Notes: a model not told the origin generated them from the sequence alone. Shown: positions 26,400-35,571, counted from the first letter of the stretch. The stretch is 64,000 nucleotides of DNA from Streptomyces sp. NBC_01224 (GCF_036002945.1 NZ_CP108529.1:9481001-9545000); one strand, 5' to 3'. Program-made: numbers and translations.

Positions 26400-26970
26400 C
26401 TCACCGCAGAACTGGCGCCCACTCAGCTGTCCGAGCCGGGCTCGTGTCGCGGCTGTGTGGCTGTTCGGCCGGCCTGTCGCCGGGCTCACATACCCCACCG
26501 ACCAGCTCATCGACACCGTCAGGCCAGCTGCCGAGCGGTTCGACGGGCCGGGCCGGCGCAGAGGCCAGAACCCTCCCACCGCCACCGCCGAGCAGACTAT
26601 GGCCTTCTTCACCTGGTGGACCACCCAGGTCAACAAGGTCCTGGCAGTGGCGACCGATCCGGTCAACTTCGCCGACCGGAATTCCAACGTCTGCAGCCCG
26701 GTCAAGCACTGGCAGTACCTGGCCAGCATCGAACGACTCTTCCGCGACGTCGCCGAGACCCTAGCCGACACCGAATACCACGAGACGGCCCAGCTCAGAG
26801 CGGCATACGACGCGCTCGACACCCTGGAAGGCATGCGCCACGGCGACTTCGACACGCTGGTCACCTGCTCCCGCGCCGCCCGAACCCTGCAGAACCTCCG
26901 GCAGGATCTGCCCCCGGACATCGCGGCCGTCGCTCTGCCCATCTGCCAACGGCCCATTCAGCGGGCCTGA
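26400..26970 (+). pseudogene. hypothetical protein, 5'-truncated
   Basis: About 190 codons that look genuinely coding (FFTWWTTQVNKVLAVATDPV, KHWQYLASIERLFRDVAETL, DALDTLEGMRHGDFDTLVTC) but with no acceptable start; the frame runs into the recombinase relic on the left. The N-terminus was apparently lost there. No family recognised. Confidence 0.45.
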
Positions 26971-27102
26971 CCTGCCTTTTCGCACCGCTCGCCATGGGGC
27001 GGCACGTTACTGAGCCGCCGTCGACGTCATGACGCGTTCGCGAGAACCAGCCACCAACTGTCCTGTGACGGTGAATCTTGAGCGTGTGCCATCGAAGATT
27101 GA

Positions 27103-27141
27103 GCAACCGCAACCCGCCCGTCCCGGGCGGGTTGCGGTTGC
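27103..27141. terminator. very stable 18-bp hairpin
   Basis: GCAACCGCAACCCGCCCG pairs perfectly with CGGGCGGGTTGCGGTTGC over a three-base loop. It lies in the gap between the truncated gene ending 26970 and the DUF1707 gene ending 27340 and could terminate transcription from both sides. Confidence 0.65.
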
Positions 27142-27339
27142 AGAGAGCTCCTGGGTGTCTCCGCCCCAGGGTCTGACCTGCGCACTCAATGTTCACTGGC
27201 ACCAGCGCGCAGTCCCCAAAGATCGTTGGCACACGCTCAGGAATCGATTGCACGGGACACTGATCTGTCGCACCGAAGGTTGGGCATTTCTCATCGAAGC
27301 TTGAGTGGCTTGGGTCACTCGCGTTCGTGGGTGATGGAG

Positions 27340-27999
27340 TCAAGCGCCTACAGAAAGCGACGTGTGCCTGCGCAGCAGCCACTGCCCGAACGTCCGGCGC
27401 GGGGGCCGCACCACCACGCGGCCGTGGGCCTTCCGACCGACCAGCTCCACTCGCAGAGTGACCGGCGTATCGGGATTCGTCGGAGTCTGACGGTACTTGA
27501 CTCTGCTGTGTACCAGCTGCAGACCATCGGTATCGACCACGATGCCCGGTCTCGTGACCAGTGTCAGGGTCTTCCCCGTCATGCCCACGTCGATCCGCAA
27601 GGTGTCGTGCGTGATCACTGCGTCAGTGAAGTCAAGCGTCACCTTGGAGAACGTCACCGCGAGCTCCAGCCTCCGCGGTACCACCCAGCGCCCCACGCGC
27701 TCGACCGCGCCGCTGTGTGCCTGTTCGATCCGAACCATGTCCTTGACCTCTGCTCCAGTCGCGCCGACTGTGGCCGATACGGGCGGCAGGTCAGCGGTGA
27801 GCGTGGTCAGTTCGCGCAAAGTTCGCGCCGACAGGGCAGTTTCCAGGCGCTCGTCCAACTCGTCCGTGGTCAGCAGGCCCTCCCCCGCCGCGATACGCAG
27901 CACATCCACCACCCGGTCCCGGTCGGCATGAGAGGCTCGCAGCTCGGGCGACGAGCCGGAGCCGGAGCGCTTTCCGGTGGGCGAAATCTCTCCTGACAT
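27340..27999 (-). CDS. DUF1707 (SHOCT-like) protein with LiaF-like C-terminal domain
   Basis: 219 residues. The DUF1707 N-terminal helix pair is clear: ELRASHADRDRVVDVLRIAA, EGLLTTDELDERLETALSAR, TLRELTTLTADLP. The C-terminal part is beta-rich (RRLELAVTFSKVTLDFTDAV, LTLVTRPGIVVDTDGLQLV) like the LiaF/DUF2154 cell-wall-stress domain, although without membrane helices. Function in Streptomyces is unknown; the LiaF link suggests envelope stress. A 12-bp palindrome upstream may regulate it. Confidence 0.82.
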   Translation of the reverse strand: MSGEISPTGKRSGSGSSPELRASHADRDRVVDVLRIAAGEGLLTTDELDERLETALSARTLRELTTLTADLPPVSATVGATGAEVKDMVRIEQAHSGAVERVGRWVVPRRLELAVTFSKVTLDFTDAVITHDTLRIDVGMTGKTLTLVTRPGIVVDTDGLQLVHSRVKYRQTPTNPDTPVTLRVELVGRKAHGRVVVRPPRRTFGQWLLRRHTSLSVGA

Positions 28000-28068
28000 G
28001 CTTCCGTCCTGGTCCTGTCGAACGTCTCCGCGCGACGCAGGCAGCGGCGCGAGTGGAAGACTAACGCT

Positions 28069-28080
28069 ATATCGCGATAT
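28069..28080. promoter_or_regulatory. operator-like palindrome ATATCGCGATAT
   Basis: A perfect 12-bp palindrome 70 bases upstream of the DUF1707 start, in otherwise GC-rich DNA. It resembles PadR-type operators (TATATCG.GATATA), but no padR gene adjoins it. Confidence 0.45.
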
Positions 28081-28146
28081 GGATCCCGGCTGGGTCTCAT
28101 CACGGAGAGGCGATGGTCAGTGGTGGTTCACGGCGTGCGGCATTCA

Positions 28147-28760
28147 TCATGCCGAGGCCCGGTCGCGGCAACAACCGCATCCGGGCGGACAGTTCACACC
28201 ATTCTCCGGGGCGGCTGCCACGTCCGAGCGGAGTATCGCAGAAGCCGCAGCTCGGGTGGCTAGGGCCTCAGCTTCATCGCGCTGACGCTGACGGTATGCC
28301 TTTTGGCAGCAGGAGTCTGAGCACCAGAGGCGGGTTGCCCCGCGGACGGCGAAGATCAGCTTCCTGCCGCAAGCCCGGCAGGTCACCTTTCGCTCCTCCT
28401 TCCGCGGTTTCGGGTTCCGTCTTCGGTATGCCTTCTGTCGGCATGCTTGCGAGCAGGTCTGCCGTGAACTGCCGTTCGAGCGCCGGAAGGTGAGAGCCCC
28501 GCATTCAACACACCGAGTGCCCACAAGGATCTGCTGCAGGGCGGCGGGATCCCGGCCGACCACGGCGGCCGGACGTTCCCAGCTGGGCGAACCGCGGTAT
28601 GAGCCCGGTGGGTCGCGGAGGTAGAGGCGTAGGTGTGCGACCTTGAGGTGGTTGGTGGCGGCGAGGCGTTCGATGAAGGACTCGAGCCCTTCGCCGGCGG
28701 CGGGCCGGATCTGCCTGGGGAGCCTTGGGGGTGGACTGGAAGACTCCTGAAGATCTTGCT
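28147..28760 (-). pseudogene. TniQ-like zinc-finger protein, start lost
   Basis: An open frame from about 28760 to 28147 reads PRLPRQIRPAAGEGLESFIE, RLAATNHLKVAHLRLYLRDP, then RDPAALQQILVGTRCVECG and zinc pairs CSQACRQKAYRRR, CRACGRKL and LWCSDSCCQKAYRQR. The opening (lPrqirP..GE.lesfi.RLa..Nhl) is the TniQ N-terminal pattern, target selection in Tn7/Tn5053-type transposition; the repeated CSxxCRQKAYR fingers suggest a DNA-binding adapter. The upstream part has a stop (TGA) and no start in frame; the first usable start is a GTG at 28563. Probably broken or started from a lost exon-like piece. Confidence 0.55.
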
Positions 28761-28923
28761 CGGGCCGCCCGGCTCATGCCGGATTGCCAGTAATTGTAAA
28801 TCGGGTTAAACCGGCGTAATCCGGGCGCAATTTCAAGATCTTCAACGGTCTCCTTGTGTCCTGCGCCGGGAATTCGATCAAGATATGAGGCGAGGCGTTC
28901 GAGGATCTCGTCGGCGCTCTTCG

Positions 28924-28957
28924 TCTAGTTGGCCATTACGTCGTCCAGTAGTTGGCC
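28924..28957. repeat. two direct copies of TAGTTGGCCA 24 bases apart
   Basis: TAGTTGGCCATTACGTCGTC then CAGTAGTTGGCCA, located between the TniQ-like gene and the end of parY. Spaced direct repeats are typical of transposase-binding ends, but this pair is short. Confidence 0.4.
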
Positions 28958-29018
28958 AATCGGGCGTTGGTCCGGGCAACGGAGCAGGCGGGGGCCGCCT
29001 GGGCGGGTTGCGCGATTC

Positions 29019-31130
29019 TCAGATATCGATCCTGGACCGGTCGAGCGTGGCAGCGGAGCTGGCGATGAACTCCTTGCGGGGAGCCACGTCGTTGCCCATC
29101 AGCAGGTCGAACACGCCTTCCGCGGCATCGAGGTCGGAGAGATTGATCCGGCGCAGGGTGCGGCGGCGCGGGTCCATGGTGGTCTCGGCCAGTTGGTCGG
29201 CGTCCATCTCGCCGAGGCCCTTGTAGCGCTGGATGGATTCCTTGTACCGGATGTTCTTGCCCTGGAACTCGAGCAGCTTGTCGCGCAGTTCGTGGTCCGA
29301 GTACGTGTAGACGTACTTGTCCTGGCCCTTCTTCGGCTGGATCAGCTCGACGCGGTGCAGCGGCGGCACGGCGGCGAAGACGCGGCCGGCCTCGACCGTG
29401 GGCCGCATGTAGCGGTGGAACAGGGTCAGGAGCAGGGCGCGGATGTGGGAGCCGTCCACGTCGGCGTCGGTCATCATGATGATCTTGCCGTAGCGTGCCG
29501 CGTCCAGATCGAAGGTCCGCCCGGTACCGGCTCCTATCACCTGGATGATCGCGCTGCACTCGGCGTTCTTCAGCATGTCCGTGACGGACGACTTCTGGAC
29601 GTTGAGGATCTTGCCGCGGATCGGCAGCAGCGCCTGGAACTCGGAGTTCCGGGCGAGCTTCGCCGTGCCGAGCGCGGAGTCTCCCTCGACGATGAACAGC
29701 TCGCTGCGGTCGACGTCGTCGCTGCGGCAGTCGGCGAGCTTGGCGGGCAGCGAGGAGGACTCCAGGGCCGTCTTGCGGCGCTGCGCGTCCTTGTGCTGGC
29801 GGGCCGCGATGCGCGTCCTGGCGGCGGCGACGGCCTTCTCCATGACCACACGGGCCTGCTGGGCCGCGTCACGCTTGGTGGAGGTCAGGAACGCCTTAAG
29901 TTCCTTGCTGATCACGGTGTTGACGATGCGGCGGGCCGCCGAGGTGCCGAGGACCTCCTTGGTCTGCCCCTCGAACTGTGGCTCGGCGAGACGGACCGTG
30001 ACGACCGCCGTGAGCCCCTCCAGGGCGTCGTCCTTGACGATGTCGTCCTTGGCGACCCGCAGGAGCTTCTTGGCCCGCAGCACCTCGTTCATCGTCTTGG
30101 TGACGGCCTGTTCGAAGCCGGTGACGTGGGTGCCGCCCTTGGGGGTGGCGATGATGTTGACGAACGACTTGACGGTGGTGTCGTATCCGGTGCCCCAGCG
30201 CAGCGCGACGTCCACGCCGAGATCGCGGGTGACCTCGGTGGGCGTCATCTGGCCGTGGTCGTCGAGGACCGGGACCGTCTCCTCGAAGGTGCCCTGTCCG
30301 GTGAAGCGGAGGATGTCGCAGACCGGCTTGTCGCTCGCCAGGTACTCGCAGAACTCGCTGATGCCGCCGTCGAAGCGGAAGGACTCCTCGCCTTTGCTGC
30401 CGCCCTCGCCGAGGCCGTACTCGTCGCGGACGACGATGGTCAAGCCGGGCACGAGGAAGGCGGTCTGGCGGGCGCGCTGGTGCAGGTTCGCCAGGGAGAG
30501 CTTGGCGTCCTTGAGGAAGATCTGTCGGTCGGCCCAGTAGCGCACGCGCGTGCCGGTGCGGCTCTTGGGGACTTTGGTGGTCTGGCGCAGGCCCTGGGCG
30601 GGGGTGAAGGGGGCGTCGGGTCCGGGGCCGGTGTAGGTGCCGGGTGTGCCGCGGCGGAAGCTGATGGCGTGGGTGTGGCCGTGGCGGTCGACCTGGACGT
30701 CCAGCCGGGCGGAGAGAGCGTTGACGACGGAGGCGCCGACGCCGTGCAGGCCGCCGGAGGCGGCGTACGAGCCGCCGCCGAATTTTCCGCCGGCGTGGAG
30801 TTTGGTGTAGGCGATTTCGACGCCGGACAGGCCGGTGCGGGGTTCGGTGTCCACCGGGATGCCGCGGCCGTTGTCGGTGACTTCCACGGATCCGTCGTCG
30901 TGGAGGATGACCTCGATGTGGTCGCAGGCGCCGGCCAGGGCTTCGTCGACGGCGTTGTCGATGATCTCCCACAGGCAATGCATCAGGCCGCGGCTGTCGC
31001 TGGATCCGATGTACATGCCTGGGCGTTTGCGCACGGCCTCCAGTCCTTCGAGCACCATCAGGTGCCGTGCGGTGTAGTCGGATCCGGCCTGGGGGCGGCT
31101 GCCGGTGGCTGGGACGGGAAACGTGCTCAC
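29019..31130 (-). CDS. parY: type IIA topoisomerase B subunit, ParY (ParE) type
   Basis: 703 residues, complete. GHKL ATPase: Asn59 in EIIDNAVDEALAG, DNGRGIP at 86-92, GGLHGVG at 126-132, and the QTK loop at 389-391. TOPRIM: Glu482 in FIVEGDSALGTAK and the DADVDGSH triad at 555-561; C-terminal RYKGLGEMDADQLAETTMDP. It matches streptomycete topoisomerase IV B (SCO5822 type), not gyrase (GDSALGTAK versus GDSAGGSAK). It follows gyrB by 79 bases on the same strand. Housekeeping parE is not next to gyrB, but gyrB-R/parY-R pairs occur in the clorobiocin and coumermycin clusters, so an aminocoumarin-tolerant target copy is the likely role (inference). Confidence 0.93.
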   Translation of the reverse strand: MSTFPVPATGSRPQAGSDYTARHLMVLEGLEAVRKRPGMYIGSSDSRGLMHCLWEIIDNAVDEALAGACDHIEVILHDDGSVEVTDNGRGIPVDTEPRTGLSGVEIAYTKLHAGGKFGGGSYAASGGLHGVGASVVNALSARLDVQVDRHGHTHAISFRRGTPGTYTGPGPDAPFTPAQGLRQTTKVPKSRTGTRVRYWADRQIFLKDAKLSLANLHQRARQTAFLVPGLTIVVRDEYGLGEGGSKGEESFRFDGGISEFCEYLASDKPVCDILRFTGQGTFEETVPVLDDHGQMTPTEVTRDLGVDVALRWGTGYDTTVKSFVNIIATPKGGTHVTGFEQAVTKTMNEVLRAKKLLRVAKDDIVKDDALEGLTAVVTVRLAEPQFEGQTKEVLGTSAARRIVNTVISKELKAFLTSTKRDAAQQARVVMEKAVAAARTRIAARQHKDAQRRKTALESSSLPAKLADCRSDDVDRSELFIVEGDSALGTAKLARNSEFQALLPIRGKILNVQKSSVTDMLKNAECSAIIQVIGAGTGRTFDLDAARYGKIIMMTDADVDGSHIRALLLTLFHRYMRPTVEAGRVFAAVPPLHRVELIQPKKGQDKYVYTYSDHELRDKLLEFQGKNIRYKESIQRYKGLGEMDADQLAETTMDPRRRTLRRINLSDLDAAEGVFDLLMGNDVAPRKEFIASSAATLDRSRIDI

Positions 31131-31209
31131 GCAGTGCTCTCCTGGGCAACAGAGGGTAGTTGTCGGGCTTCGGTCGGGCCTCCCGATGGGGCGGGAGCAG
31201 TGCCCATGG

Positions 31210-33243
31210 TCAGATGTCGAGGAAGCGGACGTCCTTGGCGTTGCGCTGGATGAAGTGGCGGCGGGCTTCGACGTCCTCGCCCATCAGGACGGAGAAGAGG
31301 TCGTCGGCGACGGCCGCGTCATCGAGGGTGACCTGGCCCAGGACCCGGTGGTCGGGGTCCATGGTGGTGACGCGCAGTTCCTCGGCGTTCATCTCGCCCA
31401 GGCCCTTGAAGCGCTGGATGGAGTCGTCCTTGATCCGGCGGCCGTCCTGCCTGCCCCGCTCCAGGAGCATGTTGCGTTCGCGGTCGGAGTAGGCGTATTC
31501 GACGTGGTCCCGGCTCCACTTGATCTTGTACAGCGGGGGGCGGGAGAGGTAGACGTGGCCCTCCTCGATCAGTGGGCGCATGAAGCGGAACAGGAAGGTC
31601 AGCAGCAGGGTGTTGATGTGCTGGCCGTCGACGTCGGCATCCGCCATCAGGATGATCTTGTGGTAGCGGAGTTTGGCGATGTCGAAGTCCTCGTGCACGC
31701 CCGTGCCGAACGCGGAGATGATCGCCTGGATCTCCTGGTTGTGCAGGATTTTGTCGATTCGGGCCTTCTCGACGTTGAGGATCTTGCCGCGGATCGGGAG
31801 GATCGCCTGGTACTGCGGGTTGCGGCCGGATTTGGCCGAGCCGCCGGCGGAGTCTCCTTCGACGATGAAGATCTCCGACATTGCCGGGTCGTTCGACTGG
31901 CAGTCGGACAGCTTGCCCGGCAGCGCCGCCGTTTCCAGCAGGCCCTTGCGGCGGGTCAGGTCGCGCGCCTTGCGGGCCGCGACCCGGGCCGTGGCCGCCT
32001 GGATGGCCTTGCGCACAATGTCCGCGGCCTCGTTCGGGTTGCGGTCGAACCAGTCGGTCAGATGCTCGTGGACGATCTTCTGCACGAAGGTGCGCGCCTC
32101 GGTGTTGCCGAGTTTGGTCTTGGTCTGGCCCTCGAACTGCGGCTCGCCGAGCTTGACCGAGATGATCGCGGTCAGGCCCTCGCGGATGTCCTCGCCGGAG
32201 AGGTTCGCGTCCTTTTCCCGCAGCAGCTTCTTCTCCCGCGCGTAGCGGTTGACCACGGTGGTCAGGGCCGCGCGGAAGCCCTCCTCGTGGGTGCCGCCCT
32301 CGTGGGTGTGGATCGCGTTGGCGTAGGAGTACACGCTGTCGGTGTACTGGCCATTCCACTGCAGGGCGACCTCGGCCGACAGCAGCCGTTCCGTGTCCTC
32401 GGCGGCGATAGTGATGACCGAGGGATGGACCGGCTCGCCCTTGCGGGCATTGAGGTAGGCGACGAAGTCGGTGATGCCGCCGTCGTAGCGGTAGGAGACC
32501 GTCTTCGCTGCCGGGTCCGAGTCGGCTTCGTCGGCCGCGGCCGTCGCGCGCGCGGAGGGCCGTTCGTCGGTGAGGGTCAGGGTGAGCCCGCGGTTGAGGA
32601 AGGCCATCTCCTGGAAACGCCTGGCCAGCGTCTCGAAGGAGTATTCGGTGGTCTCGAAGATGTCGCCGTCTGCCCAGAACGTCAGCGAGGTGCCTGTCCG
32701 GGAGGCGGCCTCGTGGCGGGCCAGTGGGGCGGTGGGGGCGCCGTCCCTGTAGTCCTGCGTCCAGCGGTAGCCGTCGGTCCAGATCTCCGCCGACAGCCGG
32801 GTCGACAGGGCGTTGACCACCGACAGACCCACACCGTGCAGACCGCCGGAGACCGCATACCCGCCGCCCCCGAACTTCCCGCCCGCGTGCAGCACGGTCA
32901 GCACCACCTCGACGGCCGACCGCTTCTCCACCGGGTGCATGCCCACCGGGATGCCGCGGCCATTGTCGACCACCCGCACCCCACCGTCGGCCAGGATCGT
33001 CACGTCGATCCGGTCGGCCACTCCCGCGAGTGCCTCGTCCACGGAGTTGTCCACGAGCTCCTGCACCAGGTGGTGCAGCCCCCGCTCTCCCGTGGAGCCG
33101 ATGTACATCCCGGGCCGCTTGCGCACGGCGTCCAGGCCATCCAGAACAGTGATCGTGTTGGCGTCATACGACGCCGCCCCGGCATGGCCGGGCTGCTGGG
33201 ATCCGGGAGTATCGATGGCGGTGCGAGTGTCGTAAGTGGTCAC
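31210..33243 (-). CDS. gyrB: DNA gyrase subunit B, extra copy (probable resistant target)
   Basis: 677 residues, GTG start preceded by AAAGAGAGC. GHKL motifs: Asn66 in ELVDNSVDEALAG, DNGRGIP at 93-99, GGLHGVG at 133-139, QTK at 373-375. TOPRIM: Glu462 in EIFIVEGDSAGGSAKSGRN, DADVDGQH at 535-542, and RFKGLGEMNAEELRVTTMDP near the end. Very close to housekeeping streptomycete GyrB but not beside dnaN/recF/gyrA, and no gyrA is here. The region matching E. coli Arg136, the aminocoumarin contact, is around residues 157-168 (DGYRWTQDYRDG). In aminocoumarin producers such gyrB-R promoters respond to loss of supercoiling; 33244-33500 would be that promoter here. Confidence 0.95.
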   Translation of the reverse strand: MTTYDTRTAIDTPGSQQPGHAGAASYDANTITVLDGLDAVRKRPGMYIGSTGERGLHHLVQELVDNSVDEALAGVADRIDVTILADGGVRVVDNGRGIPVGMHPVEKRSAVEVVLTVLHAGGKFGGGGYAVSGGLHGVGLSVVNALSTRLSAEIWTDGYRWTQDYRDGAPTAPLARHEAASRTGTSLTFWADGDIFETTEYSFETLARRFQEMAFLNRGLTLTLTDERPSARATAAADEADSDPAAKTVSYRYDGGITDFVAYLNARKGEPVHPSVITIAAEDTERLLSAEVALQWNGQYTDSVYSYANAIHTHEGGTHEEGFRAALTTVVNRYAREKKLLREKDANLSGEDIREGLTAIISVKLGEPQFEGQTKTKLGNTEARTFVQKIVHEHLTDWFDRNPNEAADIVRKAIQAATARVAARKARDLTRRKGLLETAALPGKLSDCQSNDPAMSEIFIVEGDSAGGSAKSGRNPQYQAILPIRGKILNVEKARIDKILHNQEIQAIISAFGTGVHEDFDIAKLRYHKIILMADADVDGQHINTLLLTFLFRFMRPLIEEGHVYLSRPPLYKIKWSRDHVEYAYSDRERNMLLERGRQDGRRIKDDSIQRFKGLGEMNAEELRVTTMDPDHRVLGQVTLDDAAVADDLFSVLMGEDVEARRHFIQRNAKDVRFLDI

Positions 33244-33539
33244 AGATGCTCTCTTTCGGGCATGGCAGACCGCGCTCCAACACCACGGTGCGGGAGCGGC
33301 CGGACAGCTGGCGGATACAGGGCACAGCAGCCCAAACAGGGCCCCGGAGGCTCACGGGCCTCGGGGCCATTGACTGCTGGGGCGTTGCCCAGGATACCGG
33401 AGATGCCCCTTACCGATGGGGCGACAATGCCTCCATGCGCCACCGTGCGGCCCGTAATCCACCTAGGCCAATCCCCCCTGCCTTGAACCCTTGAAAATGC
33501 GACAGAGGGCCGCTCAGTGGCTTTTTTGGCCCCTTGCCG

Positions 33540-34305
33540 CGTAGAGCCCCAGGCGCTATTTCCGGCGTGACCCTCCGCGGTCACCAGTCGCGCTGCGTCA
33601 GGCTGCCGGTCCGGCAGCCACTGGGGGATGTGTTCTGGGCGGTAGCTGTTCGGGCCGAGTCGGCTGCTGGGACCGCGCGCCAGATTCTGCGTCCGGCGGT
33701 CTCGGGCCTGTATGACCGCGCTGCGAAAGGAGAGCGAAGCGTGGAACAGGTGAAGGTCGGTCCGTCCCCATTTACCGGAGCCCGGGTCGGGCCCGGAGCG
33801 GAGCATGGATCTGAGGGCTTCGTCGCGGTCGTGCTGGTCGAGAGCGAGGATCTGGTCCGCGGTGTGGAGAAGAGCCGCTGAGGCGGTGGCCGACTCCGGT
33901 GGCCGGTCCCAGGTGTGCTGTCGGCGCTCACCAGGGAGGGCATCGATCTCACGAGGTGCATGGTCAGGTGATGCTCGACGGCCTTCGCGAGCGGTGCGGG
34001 ATTGAATTCCCTGGCCAGCGGCCAGGTGGCGAGGACGACCGCGGACAGGATCCGCAGGTCTGTGAAGTACTCGCGAGCCGTTTGAGGACTTCCGGCGCCG
34101 TCGAAAAGGGCGCGATGCGGTCCCGCAGGTGCAGCAAGGCCGGCGAGGCGGCCGGCAGCCGGGGGCTTGCGGGAGGAGTGTCCAGGTGGGCGCCGCAGAT
34201 GAGAGCGAGCATGTCCTGGTCCTCGACGGGGTTGCGGCACTGGACGGGGCCCTCGCCGGGCAGCGGTGCCAGTGCGCGGGGCAGCGGGTCGGGCAGGTGA
34301 GGCAT
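33540..34305 (-). pseudogene. TniQ-family protein, internally deleted and frameshifted
   Basis: ATG 34305 begins PHLPDPLPRALAPLPGEG, the TniQ start, but jumps to GPVQCRNPV, ICGAHLDTP and LHLRDRIAPF, which belong to the C-terminal half of streptomycete TniQ proteins. Other frames then supply REYFTDLRILSAVVLATWPL, LLHTADQILALDQHDRDEAL and YRPEHIPQWLPD. So the zinc-ribbon middle is deleted and at least two frameshifts follow. The start lies five bases after the stop of the upstream 199-residue gene, the expected operon position. Confidence 0.65.
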
Positions 34306-34310
34306 GGGGG

Positions 34311-34910
34311 TCAGCTGCCGGTGCGGGTTTCGCGGCCGTGGTCGTCGATGGTGGTGTTGCGGCCGCGAGCCCGGCCGGTGCCGGACGCGGTCGTCTCGGG
34401 GGCTGCGGGGGCTGGGCCGGAGTGGCCGGGGATGGCGGGGACTTCGCCGGCCTGCGGGTCGCGGTCCGGGTCGTCGAGGCTGAGGACGATGTTGTCGAGG
34501 AGGGCTTCGTCGAGTGTCTCTTTGCTGCTGTCCATGGCTTCCTGGCAGCCGTCCTCGATGAGCCGTTCGAGCAGGCCGACGACGCCGTCGGTGCGGCGCA
34601 TCAGGTACTCGGGCATGTGGCCGCCGGTGAGCATGTCGGGCGGGGCCTTCAGCAGGCGGAGGTTGGCCTGCAGGCCGGCGAGGTGGTCGTGGAAGGCGGC
34701 GATCTGGCCGGGGGTGGAGTAGCGGAACCGGTCGAGTTCGACCAGGTCGAAGCGGCGCTCGGTCTGGGTGGCTTCCAGGCCGTGGACGCGGGCGTGCTGG
34801 GAAGGCGGCAGTACCCGCTGGCGCTTTTGCGGGTCCCAGCGGCCCTGGCGCAGGAGGCCGGAGCCGAGGATGCCGACCGCGATGAGGATCAGGGTGACGT
34901 TCATGCTCAC
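34311..34910 (-). CDS. hypothetical protein next to TniQ
   Basis: 199 residues with one N-terminal hydrophobic segment (VTLILIAVGILGSGLL), then a helical domain RFDLVELDRFRYSTPGQIAA, FHDHLAGLQANLRLLKAPPD and VGLLERLIEDGCQEAMDSS, ending in a disordered proline/alanine/arginine tail. I recognise no family. Its stop is five bases before the TniQ relic start, so the two were probably one operon. Confidence 0.55.
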   Translation of the reverse strand: MSMNVTLILIAVGILGSGLLRQGRWDPQKRQRVLPPSQHARVHGLEATQTERRFDLVELDRFRYSTPGQIAAFHDHLAGLQANLRLLKAPPDMLTGGHMPEYLMRRTDGVVGLLERLIEDGCQEAMDSSKETLDEALLDNIVLSLDDPDRDPQAGEVPAIPGHSGPAPAAPETTASGTGRARGRNTTIDDHGRETRTGS

Positions 34911-35096
34911 GAAGGCACGGATCAGATCGAGGGTGTCCTGGTCGTCGGCCCGGTGCCTGCGCAGGCGGGTGATGTCGTGACCTTTACCGACCGCAGGAGC
35001 TCGGATACCGGCTCTGAACTGCGACTATTCATAGACTACATGTTCGTGACGGTGCCTCATTATCTTCTGGCATCGCCCGATGGAGTGGTTCTCGAC

Positions 35097-35138
35097 TTCG
35101 TGTCCCAACCTCGCCTTTTCGTGTCCCAACCTCGCCTT
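35097..35138. repeat. perfect 21-bp tandem direct repeat (two copies)
   Basis: TTCGTGTCCCAACCTCGCC plus TT occurs twice in direct succession (35097-35117, 35118-35138). A related TGTTCGTGAC lies at 35041. Tandem ~20-bp sites beside TniQ genes are what transposase (TnsB/TniA)-binding ends of Tn7-like elements look like. Confidence 0.8.
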
Positions 35139-35193
35139 GGGGACGGCGGGGCACCGTCGGCAGTTCTGGACGTCGCCGGGGCATCATGGGGGT

Positions 35194-35571
35194 ATGCCGC
35201 CCGCTCCCGTTGATCCGCGATCGTTGAATGCAGCCGAGAGGGCCGTGCTGGAACACATCCTGGCCAGCGACTTCACTGGTTCCTCGGAGCTTCGGAGCCA
35301 GATCGGTCAGGCGGAGGTCGTCGCCACCTGGTCGCCAGGATCGATGAGTGTCGACCTGAGAGTGCTCGAACCCGCGTCGCGGGCTCCGTTGAACGCTGGT
35401 CTTGTCCCGGTGGGCGCGCAGGTGCTCGACGAGCTCGGCGAGTACGTCGGCGAGCTGCTCGTATGGATCGAGGACGGGATGCTGGCCGGGCTCGAATACG
35501 CCTGGATCACCGACGAGATGCCCGCCGCGCTACCCACCGTCGAGAGAATCCGGCTCACGCCCGACCTGTGA
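35194..35571 (+). CDS. conserved hypothetical protein
   Basis: 125 residues: LNAAERAVLEHILASDFTGS, QAEVVATWSPGSMSVDLRVL, VGELLVWIEDGMLAGLEYAW. This alpha/beta protein style, with its SVDL strand and LEYAW end, is common among streptomycete hypothetical genes located with SUKH and ankyrin genes, where many are toxin-immunity proteins. The ATG at 35194 follows a G-rich site. No enzymatic motif. Confidence 0.6.
   Translation: MPPAPVDPRSLNAAERAVLEHILASDFTGSSELRSQIGQAEVVATWSPGSMSVDLRVLEPASRAPLNAGLVPVGAQVLDELGEYVGELLVWIEDGMLAGLEYAWITDEMPAALPTVERIRLTPDL

Noticed and set aside
28129..28260. Metal resistance or antitoxin gene suggested by the cysteine-rich C-terminus (GCGCC)
   Set aside because: The frame is the tail of the TniQ-like zinc-finger protein; the cysteines belong to that reading.
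28929..33486. Very long forward-strand open frames (774 and 793 codons) over the topoisomerase genes
   Set aside because: They are antisense to parY and gyrB, whose conserved motifs on the reverse strand are unmistakable; the forward proteins are valine/glycine-rich without any family pattern, an effect of high GC at third positions.
34266..35213. 315-codon forward open frame
   Set aside because: Antisense to the TniQ region and its 199-residue neighbour; composition is low-complexity valine/glycine, and it runs through the 21-bp repeat.
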